Assembly: GCA_023375785.1 (NCBI GenBank)
Contig: SZWC01002383.1
Span: forward strand, 21,962-70,109
DNA: 48,148 bases
Direction: 5' to 3'
DNA from: Penium margaritaceum
Taxonomy: Eukaryota > Streptophyta > Zygnematophyceae > Desmidiales > Peniaceae
The notes below the pieces were generated by a model. The model was not told where the DNA came from. It was given only the letters and a program-made list of their open reading frames with translations, and searched no databases. The position numbers and the translations under genes are program-made. Shown piece by piece: positions 1 to 9,705 of the stretch (the first letter of the stretch is position 1; every line of letters begins with the position of its first letter).

Positions 1-127
1 CACACTCACTCACTCACTCACTCACTCACTCACTCACTCACTCACTCACTCACTCACTCACTCACTCACTCACTCACTCGCTCGCTCGCTCGCTCGCTCA
101 CTCACTCACTCACTCACTCACTCACTC
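1..127. repeat. (ACTC)n tetranucleotide microsatellite
   Basis: The window opens inside an almost uninterrupted ACTC/CACT repeat. A block of about six CTCG units sits near 77-98, one transition away from the main unit. The left end is cut by the window, so its full length is unknown. It is followed by C-rich sequence with CCCA-type repeats to about 165. No coding role is apparent. Confidence 0.95.
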
Positions 128-1151
128 CCTCTCTCCCTCCTACCCACCCACCCAACCACCCATCCATTCACGCCAGTGGCGCAGTCAGAAGAGCATAGCT
201 GAAACCCTACACATGGGATTTGGTGAGACTAGCGGACGCTGTGCTGCCCCGAGTCGAGCGGCGCAGTTCGCGTGCGTTTCAATTCGCCCACCTCGCCCGC
301 CCGCGCACCCGCCTGCCCCACTCCCCGCCCGCGCTCTCTCGCCTGTCGCCGGACAAGCAGACCGGCAGGGTGGCAGACGGACCATCGGAAAGACGGACAG
401 AGGGGCGGGCAGATAGACGGATGGACGGACGGACGGACGGACCATTCCACTCCTTCCCACGGGCGGGAAAGAGAGGAGCGAGAGGGTGGACGATGCGGCG
501 AAGGATGCGGCTGGGCGCGACCCAAAGGCCAGCACTGACCTCGGACTGTCCGTTGTGTCGTGTTCCCGCACAGCTACGCCCATCCACAGCAGCAGGAGAA
601 CCAGTGGCAACAGCAGCAGCAGCACGGCTGGTAGCAGGATTGCCGCAGGTCGCCGCCGAAGTGAGGCGAACGCAGGGAACGAGCTACCGTGCGGAAGCAC
701 CGCCAGCCAGGGCTTCGCGATGGCCTGCTGAGCACCTGGCTGTTGTTGCGGCTGGTGTCTCCGCGACGCGAGGCTGTCGCGCCTCGGTGCGGCCCTCCGA
801 GGCACCTGGGCTGTCGCCATGGCGGAGGTGAGGTGGATTGCGGCACGCTCTGCCGTTGCCGACCGAGGCTTCACTGCGCGTGGCAGGGACGCCGCGAGTG
901 CGGTTAAGTGCCGAACCTACGGAATTCGGAATCACTGGAATAACCAGAATATATCGGAATACTTCCCTTCTACCACATCTTGAGCGTAGTTCTATTCGAT
1001 AACCCACTGTTCCCACAAATCCAACCCATTCCCCACGACTTTTACGGAAGAAACACTCTACCCAAAAAATGCAAGTACTGACGAACCGTGCATGCATTTC
1101 CAAATTTGGGCAAAAGATGCATTTTAAACCTGTACCTTAGTTTTTATCATA
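128..1151. other. GC-rich unassigned stretch with a short GGAC repeat
   Basis: There is no gene here I can support. 200-900 is GC-rich and open in several overlapping frames, as expected by composition. A (GGAC)n run lies at 417-442. The longest frame, minus strand 874-185 (229 codons), contains a leucine-rich hydrophobic segment, but that segment is only the complement of a CAG run near 612-625. 900-1151 is ordinary AT-balanced sequence. It could be the 5' edge of a gene outside the window, but I see no splice, TATA or domain evidence for that. Confidence 0.4.
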
Positions 1152-1156
1152 AAGTG

Positions 1157-1298
1157 TGTAGCACGGGTCGGCCTCTCCTCATGGCTTGAACGGTTTGCTG
1201 GCCTATGGGCTGTTAGATGGGATGAGTTGAGGGTCGGAGACCCTCAACTACCGCGGTTTTGGCCTAATGGGCCAAGCTTCCCATGCCAATTCGTTACA
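1157..1298 (+). repeat. TRIM 5' LTR
   Basis: This is a 142-bp LTR with TG...CA ends. At 1225-1249 it holds a near-ideal hairpin: an 11-bp perfect stem around GTTGAGGGTC with a GGA loop. The same hairpin is intact in the other LTR (about 1440-1462). Conservation of both arms while other positions drifted suggests an RNA structure, but seven differences are too few to prove selection. Confidence 0.92.
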
Positions 1299-1370
1299 TT
1301 GGTATCAGAGCGTCAGGGTTCGAGTCCCTCTGTGGATGCCGAAGGCGGGCCCACTCCTAGGTGGGAGGAG
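1299..1370 (+). promoter_or_regulatory. TRIM primer-binding site, B-box-like motif and polypurine tract
   Basis: 1299-1311 matches the complement of the plant initiator-Met tRNA 3' end, where minus-strand DNA synthesis is primed. GGTTCGAGTCC at 1317-1327 matches the RNA polymerase III B-box consensus (T-arm of tRNA genes) and could fold as a T-arm-like hairpin, AGGG...CCCT. The purine run at 1361-1370 next to the 3' LTR is the expected plus-strand primer. That the B-box-like motif drives transcription is inference; no good A box was found. Confidence 0.85.
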
Positions 1371-1512
1371 TGTAGCGCGGGCCGGCCTCTCCTCATGGCT
1401 TGAACGGTATACTGGCCTATGGGCGGTTGGATGGGATGAGTTGAGGGTCGGAGACCCTCAACTACCGCGGTTTTGGCCTACTGGGCCAAGCTTCCCATGC
1501 CAATTCGTTACA
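1371..1512 (+). repeat. TRIM 3' LTR
   Basis: Same length and ends as the 5' copy, followed directly by the target duplication AAGTG at 1513-1517. Differences from the 5' LTR are mostly single transitions. Confidence 0.92.
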
Positions 1513-1517
1513 AAGTG

Positions 1518-1700
1518 GGTATCATAAAAATTTGTTTTTACAATTGTAGACATTATTTTGTGATTATGTTTATTTTAGAATTGATGCCTCATGCTTCGCG
1601 TACTTATGATATCTTCTTCCATTCATGTTTTAAGCTATGTCTTTTTTGCATTACATTGAAGCCTTTGGTCGCCTTTTTCCGATGCTTATACGAGGGATAG
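1518..1700. other. AT-rich spacer
   Basis: Short AT-rich stretch between the TRIM and the first gypsy-family LTR. It continues the pre-insertion sequence on the left of the TRIM (…TTTTTATCATAAAGTG joined to GGTATCATAAAA…). I see no gene or repeat in it. Confidence 0.4.
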
Positions 1701-2600
1701 TCTTTTACCATTTCTTTCCGGCTTCATGTTCAGAAAATGACGTCTTCGCATCGTTGAATCCGTCCATACGAGCAATCGGGCATGAGCATGGTGAATTGGT
1801 GCGTCATTTCGCACACTACATGATGTGTAACGTGCAGTGTCTCCAGCTCTTGTACAGAAGTTGTCATCGGAGTTTGCATAATGGCGTACGCAGCTCGCTT
1901 GAGGAGTCTTCCCCTCTGCATCACTTTGTGGACGATCGTCATCAACGACCCATGTAGGGAGATTTGAATGTTTCAAGTTTTGGGGAGCCCATTGTTGTTT
2001 TTACCTCGCCCCCTTATTTTGTGTCCAAAACAAGAAGGGTTCTTCCCCAAACTCGTGAGTTTGCACAAGTTTTCTGGTTTCAAAACTCGTTGTTTGACCT
2101 AAGCAAACTCGAGTTCTTTTTGTTATGCGTCGGCGTGAAATCGTCGTGTGCAAGCCATGATTTGCGATTTTGCGCCGACTTCTCTCGCGTGCCCCTCCCT
2201 CTCGCTCGCTCACAAAATCCCTCGTCTTCACTCGCTCTTGCAAGCAAGGAGGGCAAGCGAGGACGAGGGCACGAGTCCACAAGCCTCACCCTCAAGGCCC
2301 TCGTGGCCTCTCAGCCATCGATCGAGCCACCATCTCAATCGGCGGTTGGTGGCTCGCCGACAGGTGGTCGGCTGGTCACCTGACCGGCCGCTTGCCATCC
2401 AGCCGACCGGCCGACGGCCATCCGGTCGTCTTCAGGTGGCTGGCCACCGACCTTCCCTTACAACAGCGAGCGTTGACTATAAGCCACCCCCTCGTATTGC
2501 GAGGTGGGAGGGTCGACGCGGCCCTTTCGCTACAAGACCACATGACCAACAAGTGAGAGTGCCAAAAAGTGAGTCATCAACATTGTGAAAGAAATTTTCT
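1700..2600 (-). repeat. Gypsy-1 left (3') LTR
   Basis: 1860-2560 aligns throughout with 9030-9690 and in part with 16370-16750. Shared blocks are the stretch around GTCATCAACGACCCAT, the CTCGCTCGCTCAC tract, an inverted AGGGCAAGCGAGG, and a 200-bp GCCGGCC-rich segment. The left edge is uncertain by about 100 bp. Open frames on the plus strand here are composition shadows. Confidence 0.75.
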
Positions 2601-2959
2601 CATTTTATTCACCAGCTGAACATGAACATGTGCACAACACTTGGACCTAAGCTACAGCTTGTCGATTAGCACGACTAGCGGCCTTCCCCTTTGGGTGGAG
2701 CGCTTGCACGACAACCATGCTCGACGTCCCCAACCTCCTATGGTCGCTGTCCGTGAATGTCGCCCAACGGGATTGTTGTTCACGTTTTCCGCGTTCAGAT
2801 GGTGCCCCTTGCCATGCTGTAATCTGTGCGAGCTGCAAATTCGCTCCAACTACTCATTGACCACCCCTGTGGGCAATCGAGATTCCGGGTCCCACGAGTT
2901 ATGTTCTTTGTCCATGCACAGACTCAATAGCTTGTAGCCAATCTGACGATCAGCAAGGG

Positions 2960-3315
2960 GTATTTACTCTTGAATGGCACGTTAGAAACCCACTTCGGAC
3001 TTTAGCAGGAAAGCCGAACAAAAGGAATTGAAATCGTCCGTCAATGTTAGAACGTACTGTGTCCCATACAAGACAGGGGGCACAGGCATGGGTCTTTTCA
3101 GGTCTGCATGAACAAGTTCAAGAGGTGCCTTGCATATCCCATTTGACCTAGGAAAGGCCCGTATGTGAGCCTTGTCTTCCTGGCAATCAAGACACGCATC
3201 TGCACAAAGGCCATAAGGACAGCCTACAGAGGTCGAAAACCGTCCCAATGAGTGAAGTGTTACATAACAACGCACAGCCGGAGCATACGCTCTTGGTGTT
3301 GGAGTAGGCAAAGGA
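2960..3315 (-). pseudogene. Copia-type integrase fragment inside Gypsy-1
   Basis: A minus-strand frame of 109 codons reads through a zinc-binding CxxC stretch, then LELVHADL...PMPV and YVLTLTDDF. That is the start of a Ty1/copia integrase core (first catalytic Asp in HAD). The surrounding integrase is of gypsy type. The homologous part of the second gypsy copy (about 17160-17200) lacks this block, so it is a copia scrap inserted into or recombined with the gypsy 3' region. No other copia domains adjoin it. Confidence 0.75.
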
Positions 3316-3319
3316 CCTC

Positions 3320-4560
3320 ATAACGACTATCGGAAGCGACAACTTTCGGTAGTGGCTGAAAGGTTCCTCCTACCGTGTATGGAGCCATTAGACTCGTCAT
3401 ATATCTTCATACTCGGCAGAATAAACAATCCGTAAGCCACTGGCCCAATATGTGGAACGATGGGAAACGATCCAATCTACTTCTGTGGAAGTTTTGTCGT
3501 CCTTGACGACTTGAGCCGAAGGTTCTTACTGCTGCACTGCACTTTGTCGATCATGTCAAACGAGACCCTTGGCGACTCTTATCAGCATATGCCTTTTGTT
3601 GTTGCTAAGCATCTTGAAGGTGACACTTCACCTCTTGTAACAAGAAGTCCATGCGCTCGGCAAAGGCTTGAGCATAAAGGAACTTGTCCTTTTGTACTCC
3701 CACTCTTCACCAATGAAGAGGGTACCACCATTGTTCATCACAAATAGTGCGAACTATGTGGAGTTCACCAAGTTATTCAGTATAAACTTTTTAAATGCTA
3801 GGAATTCGTCTTGGTCATCCATGGTAGAGTCCACGTACATGCAAAAACATATATTCCACAGTATGATTCATGTGCTCTGTTTGTCCTTCAGTTGGAGGGT
3901 GAAATGTTGTCGTCATTTGAGACTTGCTACAGAAGTACTCGTCCATCTTTTGCCAAAACTAACTAGTATTTTCTCTTCTTTGTTCAGAAATAGTATGCAA
4001 GGGTAAGTTGTGATACTTCACAGTACCCTCAAAGAAGAGACGAGCGGTCTCCGTTGTGTTCAGATCAGTTGTCATAGGAATAAAGTGTGTCATCTTCGTA
4101 AAAATATCCACAAACACTAGTATTGCATCGTGTCTGGAAGACCACTGATAAATTCCATGCTGATGCAGTCCCATGGAGCCCCAAAGATGGGGAGCTGTTG
4201 GAGATGTTTAGTGGGTTATTGACTAGACTTGTTTCTAAGACATGGGTCGCATGTCATGCAATACTTGCAGACATGGAAACTCCATCCTGCCACCAACAGT
4301 GATCCGAGAGTGCCCATCCGTTCTTTCGTGGTCCCACATGGCCCGCAAACGATGGGTCTTGGAACCGAGAGGTAATCTTTCCTTGAAGGTCTCCCAAGTC
4401 CGGCACAACTTGTTCTCCATGCAAGAAGATTCTTGCAGTCTCAACCAATCTGTGCTTGTCCAGATTCTGAGAGTCTTGGAACCAAGAATCAATATAATGT
4501 TTACAAAGCCGTTGTAGTGGATAATCTCTTAGGATGTCTGTCACAGGGGAATAGGGAGGT
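3320..4560 (-). pseudogene. Gypsy-1 integrase remnant
   Basis: On the minus strand 4174-3959 encodes AILVFVDIFTKMTHFIPM followed by TETARLFFE, the gypsy integrase core around the first catalytic Asp. 4492-4235 covers the region before it, with the CxxC-like remains of the zinc finger. Toward 3320 the post-integrase region is recognisable only by alignment with the second copy (17170-17760). Several frameshifts separate the pieces, so no active enzyme is possible. Confidence 0.75.
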
Positions 4561-5800
4561 TTGGTGTTTACATTGTAGCCGTCCTAATGGCCATAAACAA
4601 CCACCAAACTTGGTGGCTGCCTCAATTTCCATAGGCTTTCGCCTTAGTGGATTGGCCACATTGATGCGTGCAAGCCGATATCTCCATGTGAACAAGAATT
4701 GGCTCAAGTATTCGCTTGAACGTGCAAGTTGTCTTGACAGGTTCTGTTTCTTTTGGAAAAACACAAATGGAGTGTGGTTGGTCACGACCGTCATCCTCCC
4801 TCAACGCCCTTGTGGTAACAACGCCACATCTTGAAAGTGTGTACGACCAAGCTCTTAATCCCCAATCATGTACCACGTTCAAGCAGGGATGAGCTTCATG
4901 ATCTCATACACGACTCGTTGACCATTTGGCATGAGGGCTGCTCCAAGTCCTACTACCGATGCATCACATCGTACCTCCCATGATTATAATGGGTCTGGAA
5001 GTACTAAGACAGGCATTGTGTATAGAAGCCTTTTGACCTTAAGAAAATCTTTATTGTAGTCAGATGTTCATCCCTAATGTACATCGATTTTTGCGAGCCT
5101 GGTTAACGGTGCTACCAAGGTTGAATTACCATCCTTGCCGACTATGTGTCCAAGGTATTCAAGCTCATTGAAAGTGAGCAAGTGCAGCTTTCGCGTAAGA
5201 AATCTGTTTTCGAAGGATTATGAGGACTTTGTGAAGATGTTCTATGTATTCTTCTATTGATGTGGAGAAAACTAGTATGTCTTCCAGGTGAACCAAGACA
5301 ACTGATTGAGTTCTTTGTGAACATTTGGTCCATTTCTTCTTGGAAGCTTGCCGCGACGTTTGTTAAGTTAAAGCATACAAAGCAGAATTGATAGGGTCCC
5401 GTGTGCATTCAAAATGCTATTCTGGACACCATTTTCTATAATGTGGAATCGATGGCACACTTAAGAAAAATCCAAGGACAAAACAACTTTTGTTCCTTGA
5501 CGTTGGTCGAACAAGTTCTCAATCGGCGGTAAGGGGAATCAATTTTTTTCTTTAGCCTTTTCAGTGCCCGATAGTCCACACACATACGTAAACCATAGTT
5601 CTTCTTGTTCACAAAAAGGATTGGCGTACCACACGGCAAGCTACTGGGCTCGATCTTTGATTTGGCGCTCGGCCTCTTGTCATTCTGCCAACCTAAGACG
5701 ATACATGTGTCTAAACGGAGGAGTCGTATCCAGTTGCAGAGGTATCGTGTGGCCCATGTGTCATTCTGGTAGAAGCCCAACCGGTGGGTCTTAGAATGTA
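4560..5800 (-). pseudogene. Gypsy-1 reverse transcriptase and RNase H remnant
   Basis: Minus-strand translation gives RMCVDYRAL near 5560-5590, a fingers-domain motif, after PCGTPILFV. The palm region then follows (FCFVCFNLTNVAASFQ, matching the PFGLTNAPATFQ motif), and RNase H begins near 4969 with CDAS...GLGAALMPNGQ. The frames are interrupted several times. Order and motifs match a chromovirus-like gypsy pol, though no chromodomain could be confirmed. Confidence 0.8.
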
Positions 5801-7420
5801 TCCAAAAACTCTGCCAAGAGGGATTGTGTTTGTTGTGGTGTGTCTTCCTTCACGTTTTCATCTGCTTTTTGTAACTGAGCCAAGAAGTATCAACAAACTT
5901 GTTGAATATGTCTCTTGACCTGCATCGCAGACAAGCTGACAATGGCATTTCGTCGGTTGGTGACAATCCCGTACTTGAAATCAATGTAAAACAACGTCAA
6001 CCCTTTCAAAGTATCAAGGACTTTTATTCAAAGTATATCAGAGACTTGTTTTTTGGAGGTAGGGTTCGCCTACCACCTCGTCAAATGGGTGAAGAAGGTT
6101 GAGTGCTTTCAACATGACACTTAGCGCGTATCCTTGAATACAAATTTTTGCTTTACAGCTACTGATCAAGGATACCATGTGGCTATCACTAACAACTACT
6201 GTACCATTTGATGGCTTCTAGTTCAGGTACAACGTGGCGGATTCTATTGCGGAAGGTTGTGTTGCAACGCTCACATGTCACCTGCAGCTTGTCATTGTGG
6301 TGGCTGCACTTTTGGTTAGAGACCTTGTGTCCACCAGCCTTTTTGACTGGGTTTGTGGACTACTTGCCCTTAACCCCACCCCGCTGCCCGGCTGATGGTC
6401 GAGTCCTTCCAGTTTCCATGTACAATTCATGACCTTGTTGTGCATACGTGTTTGGCCGTACATTTGAGTAGTGCTTCGGGTTCGCCAAATTCACTTCAAT
6501 CATGAAGTCACGTAACACCCTCAAGCTTGTCCAAGCCTGGTTGGTTGACATCATGGTGGTCTTGTCCTTCTACTTCTCCCTGGGAAGACCATCACGTAAG
6601 TACTTGAACAGTAAGCACTCCGGGTACTTGAAGGTCTGGGTCCCATTGCCCTTGTGAAGCTTTCGGCTTCCTCCACGGGTATGGTGACCTCGCTCAAGTA
6701 CGTCTTGAGTGAACTACCCAACTGCCTGGATTCCTTGATCTTGTGGAAGGCATGCTCTGCCTCCTTGCGTTGGATGTACTTCTTGAACATGATAGTGCAA
6801 AAGGCCTCCCACGGCATGGGCTACCACTCAATGTGTGGTTGCTACGTATCCCACTCCTTGACCACGTACCTGAAGACCTTGGCTTTAACTTACATCGTGG
6901 CAAGGTCCCCACACTGACTGAACCGCCCTTCTTTACACGCAGGACATGCTCCATGCGATTCAGTATGTCAGTGGACTTAACACCCTTCTAGAATATCTCT
7001 AGATAATAGAGGAAGGACGTGTTCATGAACAATCCCAATATCATCAAGGTAGGCAAGTCCTCGCTGACACTAGCGGTGGCATCAACACATGTAGTCCGCT
7101 GCGCTCATTGCTATGTCCGTATCTTAGTAATGCTTTGCAATGTCTTTTCAAGGTCACCGCATCGGCGGATTGCCTCATGAGCAGCCAGACATTGTTATTG
7201 GTGATTACGATCGGGATCCATGATGCTCTCCCAGATGTGGATCAGTAGGTTGGCGAATGCAAACTTCAACTCTGAAGTCGTGAGAGCCTGGAAGATAGCC
7301 TAAAATTCCTCTCGCTTCCCATGCACCTTTACCCATTGTTGGAGGGTATGGTTTGTGTACATTCCTCCAAGAAGTTCCACCTTCATTAAATAGTTGTCTT
7401 CAGCGATGATGCTCGAGTGG
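5800..7420 (-). pseudogene. Gypsy-1 gag/protease remnant
   Basis: 6817-6551 on the minus strand reads PWEAFCTIMFKKYIQRKEAE and then HAFHKIKESRQLGSSLKTYL. This is the retrotransposon gag pattern of W..F...F.....E...F..L.Q...SV..Y. Flanking frames up to 6954 and down to 6278 continue the capsid and nucleocapsid region in broken form. No intact zinc knuckle or protease DSG/DTG triad was found, so the boundary with pol is approximate. Confidence 0.6.
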
Positions 7421-8890
7421 AAGTGGTTATGCTCCTTCACAACCACATCGTAGGAAAGGGGATCCGCCTCCACTCCTTTGGCTGGTGTAGAACCTCCATT
7501 GTTGATGGTGATCTTGAGTCACCTCAATGCCTAAGAAGCCACCTCAGTAAGCCTCCAGCGGTCGTCACAAAATGCCTTTGCGGTGAAATCTTTTGGCTTG
7601 TGTTAGAGACAACTTCCTATGTGACTACTTTCAACGTCTTTGTTGCTTTTGTCAGCATCAATACCGTCGGTAGCTTTGTGTGACCCAGTGGAAACCTTGT
7701 CTCTCTTAAGTGATCATCTCGAGCTAACCACACAATGATGGAAATGATCGCGATCCTCGTCACTTACACCGTTGTCGATTTCCTACTCTTTATCAGGGTC
7801 TACGCTCGGGTGGTCCTCCTCGAGTACGTCCTCCATCGCGTGGGCGTCATCCACGTGAATGACGACATGCTCATCGAGCACGTTTTTGGCTTTCGCATGC
7901 TTCTTGGTGTCACTAAGTTTAGCGCGGATTGCCTTTAGCGGTACGATTACCGTTTCCTTGACAACTGTGCTCACAACGGTAGATCCTAAGGTTTGTAGTC
8001 CGCCGAGGGCTTGTGATGAGGCCGTCACCACCTTGCCCTTGTTGGTCTTGGACTGTCCAGCACTTGCCATTCCATCGTCCGTACAATTAGCATGTAAAGG
8101 CCATTGTGTGGGTTACTCCACGATCTTGAGGAGGTGTTGGCTTTTGAAGTTTCATTGCTCTCATGATTGGTGAGGCAATTATAAAGTTTATTTCTGTCTT
8201 TCTAGGCCGCCAAGGTTGGCACAATCTAATGGTAGAAAATGAATATTTCCTCTATGCCGCCACGGTCTATACAATTACATGGATTCAAGCCTATATTATA
8301 AGTTGTGACTCACGGCATTAAGCAGGCTAGAAAATCCTATGAAAAAAAAAACAAAGACAAATCCAAAGAGGCTACAAGAGCTTGAGTATGAGCCATAAGG
8401 TGAGGAAGAGGAGGGTGAACTCTAACTTAGAAGTTCCAATCTCACACACTTCTCCCTCATCTGTCTTGTCTTCTTTCTCTTCTTCTGGTCTTCCTTGGCC
8501 TTGTTTTGAGTCCTCTTGACGTGTCTTGTCCCTCCTTAGAGGCGTTTCTCTTGTGCTCCATGGTGATGGGGACACCTCCAAAAATTCCCCAAATTTCATT
8601 TTCCTCCATATTCTTTTTCTCTCAGGCCGTGAGAGTCTTTGACCATAGGAAAGGGCATTGTCCCAAACACTTCTTGAAGGAGGGAGGAGACATCTTTGAG
8701 TAGAGGAGGAAAATTGGTGGTTTTGGAAGGGGCACTCCCCACCCCATCCCACAAAAATCCACGTAGTCCTCAAGGAAGAAGGAGAATCTAGGAGGAGCTG
8801 AAAGAAGAAATAGAACTCCTCAAGAGCTTTCCAATGCACTTTTTGGCTCTTGAAAAGGTTAAATTTCAAGCCCACAATCCCCTATGGCGT
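7420..8890 (-). other. Gypsy-1 gag 5' end and untranslated leader
   Basis: No domain was recognised. By position this lies between gag and the right-hand LTR of a minus-strand element. A minus-strand frame at 8070-7783 (95 codons) reads as lysine/valine-rich protein and may be the gag N-terminus. 8340-8880 has a poly-A run and CTTCTT-rich sequence. No tRNA primer-binding motif was seen next to the LTR. Confidence 0.35.
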
Positions 8891-9705
8891 TTTCTTTGCT
8901 ACTACAACTACTCGTAACGTTTCATATGTCATGTAGCCACCGGAACCATTGCACAGTTAGTCGCGATGGTCGTCCTGCTTTGAGAACCATTATAACATGT
9001 TGTGTCTCTAGCACCTTAATAAAATTCGTCGGCGGAGTTTGCACAATGGCATCCAGAGCTCGCTCAAGGGGTTTTTCCCTCTGCCTCACTCAAGGGGCAA
9101 TCGTCATCAACGACCCATACAAGGAGACTTCAACATTTCAAGTCTCGGGAGGCCCATTCTGATTTATTCCTGGCCCCCTCGTTCTGGGTCCAAAACAAGG
9201 AGGGTATTACTCCAAACTTGTAAGTTTGTACAATTTTTCTGATCTTAAAACTCGTAGTTCCACCTAAAAAACTCGAGGTTTGTCATCGTGAAATCTTCGT
9301 GTACAAGGCACGATAAGCAATTTCACACCAACTTCTCTCGTGTGTCCCTCTCTCTCACTCGCTCACCCAATCCCTCATCCGCGCTTGCTCTTGCGAGCTA
9401 GGAGGGCAAGCGAGGGCGAGGGCACAAGGCCACGAGCCTCGCCCTCGAGGCTCTCGTGACCTCTCAACCGCCGATCAAGATGGTGGCTCAATCGACGGCT
9501 GGTGGCTCGCCGGAGGGTTGCCGGCCAGTCACCGGACCGGCCGCCGGCCATCTAGTCGGCCCGCCGGAAGCCGGCAAGTAGCCAGTGGGTGGCTGGCCAC
9601 CGGCCTACCCTCGTAATAGAGAGGGGTGTCTGCGAGCCACCCCCTAGCTTTTGCAAGGTGGGAGGGCTGATCTGGCCCTCTCGCTACACGATGGTTGCGC
9701 AAAAA
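8890..9705 (-). repeat. Gypsy-1 right (5') LTR
   Basis: Counterpart of the LTR at 1700-2600. It shows the same order of blocks and the same GGCCACCGGCC/CCGGCCGG-rich 200-bp segment at 9480-9610. Divergence from the left copy is high (many substitutions and indels), which fits the poor state of the interior. Confidence 0.72.

Larger units (their letters stand above)
1157..1512 (+). mobile_element. Complete TRIM/SMART-type miniature LTR retrotransposon
   Basis: Two direct repeats of 142 bp (1157-1298 and 1371-1512) both begin TGTA and end TACA. They enclose 72 bp that start with TTGGTATCAGAGC, the plant initiator-Met tRNA primer site, and end in a purine tract (1361-1370). The element is flanked by a perfect 5-bp target duplication, AAGTG, at 1152-1156 and 1513-1517. 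There is no coding capacity. That combination defines a terminal-repeat retrotransposon in miniature, which must borrow the enzymes of an autonomous element. By eye the LTRs differ at 7 of 142 positions (about 95% identity), so the insertion is not very recent. The family name is unknown to me. Confidence 0.93.
1700..9705 (-). mobile_element. Gypsy-1: decayed Ty3/gypsy retrotransposon
   Basis: Two related long repeats (about 1700-2600 and 8890-9705) flank a minus-strand interior. Read from right to left it holds a leader, gag, reverse transcriptase, RNase H and integrase. That is Ty3/gypsy order, integrase last. All domains are broken by frameshifts and stops, and no PBS was recognised beside the right-hand LTR, so this is an old insertion. 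A second, equally decayed copy of the family lies at 16270-20200. Exact ends and target duplication could not be fixed by eye. Confidence 0.75.

Noticed and set aside
185..874. 229-codon minus-strand frame with a leucine-rich, membrane-like segment
   Set aside because: The hydrophobic stretch is the reverse of a CAG run, several other frames are equally open in the same GC-rich DNA, and no domain was recognised.
1299..1330. Possible tRNA gene (B-box-like GGTTCGAGTCC)
   Set aside because: There is no acceptor, D or anticodon arm upstream. The sequence is the primer-binding interior of the TRIM.
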